Assembly: GCF_039555335.1 (NCBI RefSeq)
Contig: NC_092629.1
Coordinates: forward strand, 4,483,912 to 4,547,911
Direction: 5' to 3'
Source: Amphiura filiformis
Taxonomy: Eukaryota > Echinodermata > Ophiuroidea > Amphilepidida > Amphiuridae
DNA: 64,000 bases
Each line of letters starts with the position of its first letter. Positions within the stretch are counted from its first letter, which is position 1. Shown here piece after piece: positions 1 through 12,600 of the stretch. The notes below the pieces were generated by a model. The model was given only the letters and a program-made list of their open reading frames with translations, was not told the DNA's origin and made no database searches. Both the position numbers and the translations under genes were made by a program.

Positions 1-603
1 GGCGAGGTCAGTCATAGAACACTGGGCCTACTGTAATGGACAAAGTTTGATGTGTGCCGAGTTTGTTTGGGGCCGAGTTTGTAACGATTCGAGATCCATC
101 ATTTTTTGACCATCAACTGACCGGTATTTATGAGTTCCAAAAGTAGCCACTCTGGTAGCCATACCAAGTAGCCAACTAGATACAGACTTTAAGGTACATA
201 TTTCGAGGTGCATAACAGACACAAAATTTGTGTCATAACAAACACCAAATTGGTGTCGATGACCTGACATGCATGCATTCTTGTGTGATGGTCTTTCAAT
301 TTGTGCCGAGTGTCCTTGGCATACTTGACTATGCTTCAGTGGTCATGAAAGGATTCAATAGATAACCTCTGCCCCACTAATCCCCAGCTATTGTCTGAAA
401 TTGCACCTCGGAAGATATATTATAACAACTCAGTCCCTCAAATGATAGTCATATAACGACCAAAAGATAAATGACTGACTATCATTGAGGACTGAGTTCC
501 GCAGTCTAGTAGCCAACCGCAAAAGTGCTTCTCAAATACATCGAATTTGCACAGTTGAATCTCAGATTTCAAGACGTTTTCATGATTTTGGGTTGCCATA
601 ATC
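1..603. other. Upstream region / 5' UTR of PPP2R3C
   Basis: No gene seen. An imperfect inverted repeat (arms ~22 bp, 426-504, around AACTCAGTCC ... GGACTGAGTT) lies about 100 bp before the start codon. No clear TATA element. Any promoter and 5' UTR of PPP2R3C should be here, but I cannot place the transcription start. Confidence 0.4.
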
Positions 604-652
604 ATGGATTGGGTACAGAGTTTAAAAGATTACAATGCAACAAAGGAAGAAA
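604..652 (+). CDS. PPP2R3C: PPP2R3C exon 1 (start codon exon)
   Basis: ATG at 604 begins MDWVQSLKDYNATKEE, followed by one base (A) and the donor gtaagt at 653. The MDW start matches the vertebrate protein. The split codon A|GT joins exon 2 to give Ser17 followed by KKTESEKQ, which aligns with the vertebrate KKKSEQEL region. This exon is too short to stand out as an ORF and was found from the phase of exon 2. Confidence 0.88.
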
Positions 653-3600
653 GTAAGTTAAAAGATCATTCAATGATAAGCTTAAAACTTTGTTCGAAAT
701 GTTCTAACTTTCGTATGAACAACCGATAGCTTGTGATACGAAAGTTAGAACTTGCAAGGATGTTATCGTATGTAACGTACTTGTTTACATGTACGTGTGA
801 TACATGTACGCAGTTGCCATACAGAGTACAATTTCATGCATATGAATAAAAACTTCTTCCTCAAGTTAGTTGTTGTCTCCAAAATATCATGAAATAGTTC
901 GTGACATATTACCGACACACTGTACTATAATATTTTCTTAAATTTTCATACATGTACATTTAAAAACGTCAATATTCGTTTCTCCGAACGGCTTCGATCA
1001 ACGCCGTGTTTCTGCTGTATATGCACCCACTGACCTCCAGCAGTGTTGCCAAAAGTCGATCGATTGTTTTTAAAATTCATACATTGGTATCTATGGGATA
1101 GCAAAATACCATAAATTGCCTACGCCAGATTTGAAAAGTTGCTCAATTACTTTCTTAACCATCAATTGGTGTCTATTGGACAGGAAACTGTAGTGTGGAA
1201 AATCTTCAAAAGTCATCCTTTTGGGCTACTAAGTCGCTGCTTTGCCAATCCTGAACTCCGCTGACGTGCTTATTCCACCAGCCGTCTACACTGCGCATGT
1301 ACTGTGACCACTGATCAGTGACTGTGACTGATTATGACCCGGATGTACCCAATTGAAAAAGGTCGTCTCTAGCGTGTACATCGGTGACAGTAAATCAGCC
1401 ATGATCATTGCTCGGAGCATCGCACTGCTGTGACCTAAAACATCTCCAGAATGTACTTCAAAGATGTATTTTTCTCTAAAAGTAAGCAACCTTGAATCAA
1501 GATACATTATGTTAGTCCAGGAAAATTGTAGCCAAAAGTGACATTCGGAAGAATGTTTTTTACTATGCGTTATAAAAAGTATCAACGCTATGCAGCAGCG
1601 TTTTCAAATAGCGTAAGTTCTATCTTATGCACACATAACTCTCGTGTCGTCGTGCATAAAAGATAGATTTTTCGATCAATTAAAACTAGACTCGCTTGCC
1701 AGTCCTATATACGCCGTACCTATGTATATTGAGGACTGGCTTACGCCATTTTGGATGTCAATGGGAAATACACATTTAACGATTTGCGCCGGTTAGAAAC
1801 TTGAAAAAAAATCTTTAAAATTTCATCAATCCAATGTATATAAAAGTGGTACCAACCGTATTGTGCTTGCTAATTTAAGACTCGGTTGAAACAAAATTAA
1901 GGATCGAAAGCATTTTAGTGTCCAAAAAGGCAAAATTATCGTCAAAGTTCTGCGAAATCGGCACCCTTGCGAAGGGTTCAGAATTGAATCGAACGAAAAT
2001 ATCCGATCTTTGCGATCAAAAACACAAAATTACAACTTTAAACATACTATTGGCAAAAGACATTATTACCAAACAATACAGAATAGAAAATTTGACATCA
2101 TTTTCTCAAAATATTGAAAAATTTGCTCACTAGACATCGAAAAAGTACGCAATCCAATTCCCGTTGAAACGCGTGGGAAACTGAAAGTGCGATAATCGTG
2201 ACTAGCTTAACCAGGCTTCCCGTTAGTGTGCGTCATTGCGTCCAGACGCGTATTTTACACATTTGGACGCAAGTTCACATGGCTAATCAAGTATTTTGCG
2301 TCCATGTCACATGAATGTGGAAGCAGACAAAACTTCGAAATTTTATCATTAATTGATGATAAAAATAAGAAATTTTTTTTTTTTTATATTTTTAAGATAA
2401 TAAAAGCCCCAAAATTTTGACCCACCTGCTGAGAATTGAAGTAAATTCTGCAATATTTGTAAATGCAACGTCAGGAAATCGTGCACTTTTTGCATGCTTT
2501 TCCGGACGATCGCTGTTTGTTTGATGGCTGGGGAAGTCCCGATTGATTTGTTTACAAGTAAGCACGTGCCGCTAACGTTTATTTAATTATTTATCACAAC
2601 CTGACAATATTCAATTTTTAATATTTTAAGTTTATTTTCTCATAAATAATCTAGGTTTCCTTTATTAGTATTATTGTTACGATGAATAAAAGCAATTTTA
2701 AAGAAAAAATCGAAATGATAACCCTTTTTCAGTATTATTTGTGGCAGCGTGTTTTAGTTTTTGTAGCATCAACACCACGTTAATTTAAAAAAGAATGCGG
2801 AAGTGAAAGTACGAACGAAAATTGCTCAAGATTGACAGACTTTGCTCATGTTTTGCACCTGTTTTTGACCACGTTTGGACCAAAACTGACACAGAAATGA
2901 GAAAAATTATCATAGCGTAATGGAGATGGAATATCACGGCGAAAATGCCCTTTTTTTTTTTAACAATCAACATTTGATGAGGTGTAGACCCGGGTACGTG
3001 TGTATCGTCATAATCGTGAATTTCAGATGGATGCACAAAAATCTGTCTGGACGCATGTTTTTGCAACCTCGTCAGCAAACTTGCGTCATTACGGACGCAC
3101 ATTTTTAAAACCTTAACGGGAACCCTGAGCTTAACATATATCAGGCTGGACACATCACACTACCGTGTGATGTGTCCAGTTCTTCGCCGAACTTACATAT
3201 AAGATGGAGAGTTTAGCTATAAACGGCCTGCCTATTTACGCTTCCTGAAAACACTCTTGCACATAACATACAAAACCACAAATTCACTAACTTCAACTTG
3301 CACTACCGACACCATGAAAAATATTTTAATTATTACCGATACTGCAAATATTGGCAGTTTCATAAAATCCTGCTGCTGAAAATCGTAAATTCCACAATCT
3401 TCTGTCAGATCCAGGTCAGTAATCACAGATGGGCGAATCTACCAGCGTGACAAGACCAGAGATAATAAAGGATGAGAGGCCACGCCGTAAATAGTTAGCC
3501 TGATTGGCAAGCGCCGTCGCTGGCCAGATCTTCTACGGTCGTGTATGATGAGTAGAGACCATAGAGCCCTATATATGGCTCTGTGGAAGAAACGGTTCCT

Positions 3601-6600
3601 AATTTTGAAGCCATGGATAATATATTCATTTATACGAGAACCATATTTTTGTACCAATCACAGAACAGAATTTCACCTACTCACAGCTGTCAATCATTCT
3701 TGTGAAACGAAGCTCCGCCTAGTATCAAGGTCTTCTTCTGCGCATTGGTTGTGCGATTAACTAGCCTCCAGCACAAATCCTGTGCACACGATCAGGTTGG
3801 ATGGGCGGTTTACGCCTGGTTTACACAATAGGAACTGCGATGCATCCTAAACTGGATCGTTTCCGTGTATTCGCATTGCATGGTGGGTAATCGCCTGCCA
3901 GTTTGCGTAGCTCCACGTTCACAACAGTTTAAAATCTACACAGGTAAATCCATATAAAAATTAACATGGACACAAAATTGACATTGAAATCGCCTTCAGT
4001 CGCCGTTCCTGTAGCGCTGCATGGCAACGGGCGAATGAACTGGATTTAGGAGCGTGCTTGCCTTTATTATTCAGCAATTTTTTGATAAAAAATGGTACAC
4101 ACTACACAGTAAAGTTGAATATGCTAAAACAAGTAATTTATTTAATTTTATTAATCCATACATGCTAGAGTAAATTCAGTTTCCATTTTAGTTGTATTTG
4201 ATGCTGATTTTGTTAGGTCCCTTCATTTCATAATGGCTTATTCAGTGTGTGATTGTCAATGAAACGGCAACGTACCAGCTCGAGCTCAGCGATCTATGTT
4301 TTTCTACGTCATTAATAACAGTGAATGACTGAATGCATGAACATGATGAATGTGATTTAAACAAGCGGCTAGGGGACGCAGGGGTAACCTTGTCAATCAA
4401 ATACTTCATCTACATGTATTGTGTCCAATACTGAATCCGATAAGTGATCGATGTATCGATAAAAATATGGAATTAAACTATAGCGGCGCACTTTAAAGGG
4501 GCATTTCGTGATCCACAGCCTCATCCCCCCACTTTTCTCAAAAAAAGTTGAGATTTTTATATCACTGGAAACCTCTGGCTACATACATGTAATGTTCATG
4601 TACAAAATATTTCTTGCAGATTAATTCGTTTAGCAAAGATATCGTGAAATTACAACGCATTGTCTCTGGAGCAGTGTAATACACATAATCATGCATAACT
4701 CGCGAACGCAAAATCGGAATCAAGTGAAATTTTGGGAATAGGTTTTTTTCGTGGATATCTAATGAAAAATGACATACATAGAGGATGCTAGGATCACGAA
4801 ATACTCCTTTAAATACTTTACGAGGTGATTCAGTCAGGTACCTGGATTCAGCATTCAATAACAGGATGCCATGACTTAATTTATTCTTTATGATTACGAT
4901 TAAAACAAACAAACAATAATAAAAATATAAACAAAATAATGATAATATTATAAGAATATAAGGCATAGGCCTATAAGATTTCTTTTATTAAAGAAATTAA
5001 ACATTTTTTTATCATAAGCCTAAGTATGAATTCGTAACGTTATACCAGAGAAATGTTATATTAAAATGCGCTTTGTGATTTTTAATTTGGTTTTAACTAT
5101 AAGCTTGCACTTTAATAATTCTCATATTGTTAATACAAATAGGAACGCGTCTTTTGAGTAGGCATAATTAATACGTATTTATTATTGTGTTATTCAATTT
5201 TGAATTATGTTCAATTATCCCAGCAAACACAAAATGTTTTTGAGTTTTCGACATCATTCGCAAAAAGGTTAGAAAAGGTTGCCAGAAAATGTTTAAATAT
5301 CGGGTTATATAAAGGCTATATAAAGGGAATAAAACCTATTCATAACATTCAAAAACCTTTTTTGATAACTTACTGCAAATATTCTCAAACCTATCATTAT
5401 TTAAGTGGTGACAAAATATTGGCAAAAATGTTTGCAGATAATATTTTCAATAACATTTCGAAAACATTTAAAAATATTTTTGTAGTGTGTTTCCATGTAA
5501 AACTGTTTAAAATGTTTTCATGCCCTTTATTTAACCCGACATTTAATGTTATTAAAACGTTTTTACCAAAACACAAACCCAAAAATATAGGCCTAACCTG
5601 TTTAAAACGTTTTAAAAACGTTTTGTGTTTGCCAGGATGGCATTTAGACCTTCACATTAAAATGTTATTATTATTATCATTAGGCCTATTTATAACATTG
5701 TGATGATTTTTCATTATTATTGTAAATTTCTATTTCATTTAAAATTGTAATATTTTATATTTATATAACTTTTATTCCATGCACATTTATGTGCACACGT
5801 TAAACTTAGTCAATTTCGCACAGTGTTCCTCTGGGGATTTTGCCTATCGATTGAAATGATCATGGATATAAACGTATTGGTGATGTCATAAGCTTAACTT
5901 TGGTGGACAATAGAATAATATTTGATTGACAAGGTTACCCCTGCATCCCCTAGCCGCTTGTTGATTTAATAAATAAATCATTTGTAAATAGGTTATTCAT
6001 GTATTTGTAATGCCCTACAATCATCATGTATACGTACTATAATCAAACCAAAACATGAATATTTTAAATAGCAGGGCAGCCCGGCAGGTTCGGATAAGGC
6101 CTGCCAAGTCTTGAAATGAGCTGAAAGTATTAAAGTAAAGTAGAACTATAGAAAAATTACTTAATTCGTGTACATGTGTACATCGTGGTCGTGGAACATA
6201 CTGATGATACTCTTTGACTTTGCGTGGCTGTGCGTAGAGTAGCGCTGTACTCTTGTGTATTAGCATGATTAGTCCCGACTATGAGTTCCAAGGAGCTACT
6301 GATACGTGACTACGTGTACATGTATGTGTTGCCGGGATTTAGCATGCATTCATCACCATATTCACATATTCGTGGAGTGGACTTTTCGTTGCTCATAATA
6401 ACCACTCGCATGTCAGAGCAGATCAGAGTACTGTTTAGCCTACGTCTCGTATCCTGCTATCGCTCAAGAAACCTTGACTATCACGAATTCACTGCCAGGG
6501 CTGTCAACTTTTTGAGACAGAGGCGTACCGGGATTTGCCGACTCATTTTGTAACATGATTATTTGAGCTACTCTGGGCGCTCGAGAATGTGAAAAGCGGG

Positions 6601-9600
6601 GGAGGGGGGGGTAGGAGCAACAAATTATTCATGACGATGCGTGAGATGTTACTCATTTTCCAGCTTTTTGCATGAGATTTACTACCTACGCGTGAGATTA
6701 TACTACCTTGGCGTGAGACCGTGAGAAAGTGACCCAATGCGTGAGACTCACGGCCAATGCGTGAGAGTTGACAGCCCTGTTCACTGCCCTTGCAGTCCAG
6801 TCCTACACCACCAAGAATATTGCACCTGCCTCTCCTCTATCACACGATAGAGGATTGTAATTTTAAGCAAAATTTCCTGTCGTAATTTTATTGAATCAAC
6901 CATTTTATCTTCCTGCAGGTAAGAAAACTGAGAGTGAGAAGCAAGCAGAAGAAATGGAGACATTTACCAAACTTTATACAGAAATGAAAGGATCTGACAA
7001 AAATAAAGGCGACAAAACATTCTCAGCTATACCCAGATTCTATTATAAAGTAAGAGGAGAACTACCCCTAACCTCAAACTAATCTTTTTACTCTAACCTT
7101 AAACTAACACCAATCCTACCTGTAACCCTAAACTAACCCTAACTAAACTTTGTACAGAAATGAAAGGATCCAACAAAAATAAAGGCTTATACCCTGATGC
7201 TACCCTTTACCCTAAAATAACCCTCAAACCCTAACCCGTAGCTAACCCTCTAACCCTAAACTAATACTGACCCGATAACCAAGCTTTATACAGAAATGAA
7301 AGGATCCAACAAAAATAATAAAGGTGACAAAAAACTTTCTCAGCTACATGTATACCCAGGTTCTACTACAAAGTAAGGGGAGAGCTACCCCTAACCTTAA
7401 AAGAATGCCAACGCTAAACTAATTTCTAATCCTAAACTGAACCTAAGTGTACTTGTAACCCTAACCTAAAACTAGGCCTGTTATTGATAGAGTTTTTGTT
7501 TATCGCTATGTCGGAAAAAAATACTTCTTCGACATCGATAGTCAACAACGTGACAGCGTAAGAAATATCTTAACTTGATCACCAACCTCCAATTAAGCTT
7601 TACCCAATATTCATCAAAACAAATGCCCTACGAAGACCATGTGTGTGGCATTACTGCTCTACCCCACGTGATCTGCACAATAGTGAATATTATGTTTTGA
7701 TATTCCAAAGCTGTAATTGGTTGGAAGGTGCCCATGGTGTCACTGACATGATATTTACATGTGTGTTTGTCCATTTATTTCAGTATTATTCACATCACTG
7801 TGATGGCATCTTTTGCATGTTACATGTATGTACATACATGTAATTTGTGAATTCAATTCTATGCTCCTGGTTGACGGGGTGTGTCTTATAATGGTGTATA
7901 ATTTTTGTTAAATTTATGTGTGAACTTAGGTCAACAAACTCAATCATGCCGGGTATCACAAGAAAATGGCCCCTGGATGAGTGTAGGCCTATGGCTAAAC
8001 TTTCTATGCCAGGGGGTGTGGCCTAGTAATTTTCCATGCAAAAAGTTGCTTTCTTGCATGAATGGTAGTTTCCTACTCCTAGTTTGTTTTGGTCTTGTGC
8101 TATATTTCAAGTGTGTTAGCTATCAGCGGCTAGTGGCTTTTGATGTTGGGACACGGTACATCGTTTGTGTATCAATACTACCATTGAGTGTACCAACATG
8201 TTGGAAGTGTGTGAAGTTTCCGACTATCGATACTTTCGACAGTCGATAACAGGCCTACCTAAAACTAACCCCAACCCTACATGTAACCCTAACCCTGAAC
8301 TAAACCTAATTGTATCTGTAACCCTAATCCTAAACTAACCCCAACCCTACCAATAGACCTAACCTTAAACTAAACCCAACCCTCCCTGTAACCCTAACCC
8401 TTACTAAACTTTATACACTTACAGTCACAGAAATGAAATGAGCCAACAAAAATAAAGGAAACTAACATTCTCAGCTATACCCAGATTCTATAAAGAATAA
8501 TAAATAAGTTATAAAAAGTCTTGGGGATGTAATGTGCACACCATGCTACCAGTACTAAAACATTATTTTTTCTGCTGCCAGTGAGATACCAGAATCATTC
8601 ACTTCAACAGGGGCGTGCCTGTAGCGCAGCTCCTCAGCAATTATGATTGTAACATCTCCCAATTACACATGGGTGGGGGATGAGGCATGCTAGATAAAGC
8701 CCAATGCACAATACATTGGCACTGTAGGGATGTGAACCCACAACCACTGCCCCTTCAAAATGAAAATGTAGTTAGACAAGCTTCCAGTTGAAATACCTTA
8801 ATCTTCCACACAGGGAGTGTGAATTTCAAATTTGGTTACCTGAATGGGACTCCATCTGAAATTCACACCCCTGTGTTAGAGATTAAGTTAATGTCTCTAT
8901 ATAGGGGTGTATGGATTTCAACTGGAATATAATTTATATTTTATTTCCCTAGTTGCCGAGTGAAGATGAGGTCCTCTTGCAAAAACTACGAGAAGAATCC
9001 AGGTAGGTAGCAGTTAGAGGAGATATCTTGTACACTTCCCATAATGCATTTCTTCCATTTCAATTCCTTGTACTGGTTTGCTGTATAGTGCAACATGTTG
9101 ATATTGATGAAATGTACGGTACCCTTATCAACAGAGCACATCCAGATCTTACAAAATATGTTTATTTCTTACCATCAAGTATCGACCCATGTTTAACCAG
9201 GCTATTCTCAAAATGAAAACAAAGGGAACCTATACAAAGTAAAGCCTCCAGCATACTTTCCTGCCGCTTGCCGCAGCGGCAAGCGGCAGGGCGTTTCAAC
9301 CAATGACAAGCCTTTATTGTGTCCGTTTGTCTGCAATGCGCGTGCGCCACGCCGCTCAGCGGCAAACGGCAGGGTAGTTTGAAACCAGCATAATGGGAAT
9401 GTCATTTGATAAGTGAGGTCATGCATCATGTTGAAAAGGATTCTGGGTAGGATAAGATATCTTTCATGTCTGGGTAGCAGTCACAGTATTGGACTAAAGT
9501 AGAATAAGGACTCCATGCCAGTTTTTCAGTTAATGTCAACAAGGTCAAAACTTTTGACAAACTGTTTCATTCTTTTGAGCTAAGTGGCTGTTTGAGGTAT

Positions 9601-12600
9601 AATCGTTTTCATTTGTTTTTGCGTGCTGTCAGCAAGGAGACCTAGGATGATTTAAGCCAGGCCCGGGGTTCTCAGTTATATTTGCTTGTGGGCTACAGAG
9701 AAGAGGGTCAAAATCATTTCAAAAACTTGGCGTCCTCAACTAAATTCCTTAAAGTGCCCACTCTAAAATGTAGAAAATTCTAACATGCCACTACAAATGT
9801 ATATCCATGGTCAAGTGCAAAGGGCCTAACTAACAGGTAGGGTTCATGGGCTCACTTTAGGGCCTTTGATGGGAGCTCCCCATTGGAGTCCGGGGGGGGG
9901 GGGGGCACCCCCTGAAGTGCTTGGATTTTAGCCTTTTTATATGGCTTAGGATGGCTCACCTTGGACATAATTTGATGATTTTACATCTTTTTTTCCTTAC
10001 TAGCAGTATTATATCCCAAACTACTTCCCAATCCTCAAGTTAGTGTACCCTGTCATGTTTAGGCTCACTTAGACATAATTTGATGATTTTATATCTTTTT
10101 TTCCTTACTAGCAGTATTATATCCCAAACTACTTCCCAATCCTCAAGTTAGTGTACCCTGTCATGTTTAGGCTCACTTGTTCATTCATTAATTATTTTAT
10201 TCCTATTAGGCCTGAAAATATTGTTTGATTGGTGTAACATAAAAAAATTTAGGGTAGGTAGGAAGGGATTTTTTTTTACTTTTAAAGCTGTAAAATGCTT
10301 AATTTTTGCGTTTGATCAAGGCCTTTTTTGCACAAAAAAAGAAGTCGGGTTCGGGCATATTTTTAGGGTCGGCAGGGTTGCGCCAATCAAACAATTTTTT
10401 AAGCCTTATGGGACAAACAAATAAATTGGGCTGTTCCATTTAAAATGTACACTACCCTTGTGGAAACTTTTGGAAATATATTCCACAGGGGGGGGGGGTA
10501 TGAAATTCAAATGGAATGAACACGTTAGGCAGCTCCATTGGAATACCATACACCCTCTGTAAGAAAGATTCAATCGGAAGCTTCCACAGAGGTAGGGTGA
10601 GTTACAAATTGGGCTGTATAATTTTAATGTGTTCATTCCTTTTGAAATTCTTACTCCTCTGCCTCCTGTGGAAGATATTTCCAAAATCTTCCACAGGGGT
10701 GGTGGATTTTAAATGGAATAGCCCAATCAGTGCTTGTGTCCAATCAACATGAAGACAATGTATGAGTGTTTAATTAATCATAATATTTATCAATTGATCA
10801 TAATTATTTATGTTTCAGGGCTGTATTTCTTCAGAGAAGAAGTCGGGAGTTATTGGACAATGAAGAGTTGCAGGTAAATTAGGGTGCGGTCATTATTTAT
10901 ACCAGGGGATGGAGGATGTTTGGGGGAATGCAAAATTTATTTTTAGGTGAGCAAGAGGGGGAATGCGAACATTTTGCCAGGAAAGATGGGGAAATGTTAA
11001 GATTTAAGAAATAACGGGGGAATGCAGAATTTTTGAATGGAAGCGAAGGGGAATGCAAAATTTTTTGTCTATTCCATTTGAAACCTCTCCCCCTTGAGGA
11101 ATATTTAGAATTCCAGCCAAATTCAAAGATATTTATCTCAATTATATGGTGGTGTGGATAAATCAAATGTCCAAACAAAAATGTCTTATCTAGTAAGTTA
11201 GTAACTACTCCCGATTCCAGAAAAATACACACTAAATTTTTGGATGAGAAAAATACTATCCTGTTCTGCCAAGTGCCAAACGAAACAGAGAGATCTAAAA
11301 CAAGGGACAACAACTTTTCATTATGCTGTGACAGTCAAGCCCAAAGACTTGTATGCATTCTAATTTTTGGAAAATACATTGTCACTTGAGAAATTTTGTT
11401 GTGGGAGCTTAAGGTGGTGAAGACCAACAAAGTTATGAGACCCGGCCCACAGCCCAAAGTTTCCATAATTCCAGGGTTAATACCACCCTTAACAGTATAC
11501 CATTTGTGATTTCAGAACCTGTGGTTTCTGCTTGATAAACACCACACACCACCTATGGTGGGTGAGGATCAGATGATTAACTATGAGCATTTTCTAAAGG
11601 TCGCTGGTGAAGCTGGTGCTAAGTGCAAGTAAGTTAATAATTGTGTTATTCCAGTTGAAATTCCCCTTATGGAAGACATGACCTTAATCTAATACACAGG
11701 GGGTGTAGGTATCAAATGGAATCACCTATTCTGGTAATCCCGTTTAAAATTCACACTCCCTGTGTGGAAGATTAAAGTCATGTCTTCCATATAGCAGGTG
11801 TATGCATCCATTTGAAGAGTTCAAAAAGTCAATGCGATAATGGCCATTATCCCAATTAGTGTTTAGCTACCAGGCCCATACGCAGGAATTTTTAAGGGGG
11901 TGCGGATTTTGAAGAAGGGGACCTTTTTCTATAGTCTGTCCACATAGAAGTACAAAGTAAATAGACCTCGGAAACTGGAGGTGAAAAATACCACATCTGA
12001 GCCTTTAGATAACCTTAAAATCTCAGAGCTTCCGGGGGCACTGCCCCCTGGACCCCCGCGGCTGGGGCTTTCACACTGGAACCCTACAGTGGCTATAAGG
12101 CGCGGGCCTCCTGGACCCCATCCACTATATGTGTTCGATCGCGCACACGCTCCCTCACAAAATGCTCCCTAAACATGTTGGCACTTCATTATCAGTAAAA
12201 TTTCCCAGTTGGCACTTCAAATAAACTAGTTGAGAAGGCCTGCTTTAGACAGATCTATACTCACAATTTAAGACAAGACCTTTTACTACTCAATTCCATA
12301 TTTTATTCTTTATACAGGCCTTTCTTCACTGCTACAGTGTTTGCCAAGCTGCTTCAGACAGATCCATACGGCAGAATATCCATTATGCAATTTTTCAACT
12401 ATGTGATGCGTAAAGTTTGGCTGCATCAGACTAGAATAGGACTCAGTTTATATGATGTAGCTGGGCAAGGGTATCTAAAAGAATCAGTAAGTGTGTGGGA
12501 TGTGTAGGGGTAGGGGTGTATGTGATAGGATAGGACTCAGTTTATATGATGTAGCTGGGCAAGGGTATCTAAAAGAATCAGTAAGTGTGTAGGGGTGGGG

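Larger units (their letters stand above)
4360..5962. mobile_element. 1.6-kb terminal-inverted-repeat element with nested MITEs
   Basis: The termini are inverted repeats of about 44 bp (4360-4403 and 5919-5962) starting AACAAGCGGCTAGGGGA, with one or two mismatches. A 6-bp direct repeat GATTTA flanks it (4354-4359 and 5963-5968). It encodes no recognisable transposase. Inside are a TTAA-flanked MITE (4497-4808) and a second foldback sequence (5219-5636), so it was a target for later insertions. Confidence 0.75.
653..6918. other. PPP2R3C intron 1, repeat-filled
   Basis: No additional exon recognised. It holds several hairpins: 704-750 with arms GTTCTAACTTTCGTAT, and 3146-3179 with perfect 15-bp arms CTGGACACATCACAC. 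It also holds the 1.6-kb inverted-repeat element 4360-5962 and the hAT-like element 6496-6779. Confidence 0.7.
7050..8500 (+). repeat. Telomere-like CCCTAA-rich tract interspersed with exon 2 copies
   Basis: Degenerate CCCTAAACTAACCCTAACC-like repeats occupy about 7060-7290, 7395-7470 and 8258-8410. Between them lie partial copies of PPP2R3C exon 2 at 7144-7185, 7279-7396 (including its donor AAAGTAAGG and downstream intron bases) and 8402-8496. The hAT-like element 7473-8257 has split the tract. Confidence 0.85.

Noticed and set aside
5185-5703. 172-residue open frame, longest in the left part
   Set aside because: It coincides with the foldback MITE 5219-5636 and consists of its AAAATGTTT/AAACGTTTT repeats; no domain, and stop-free by composition.
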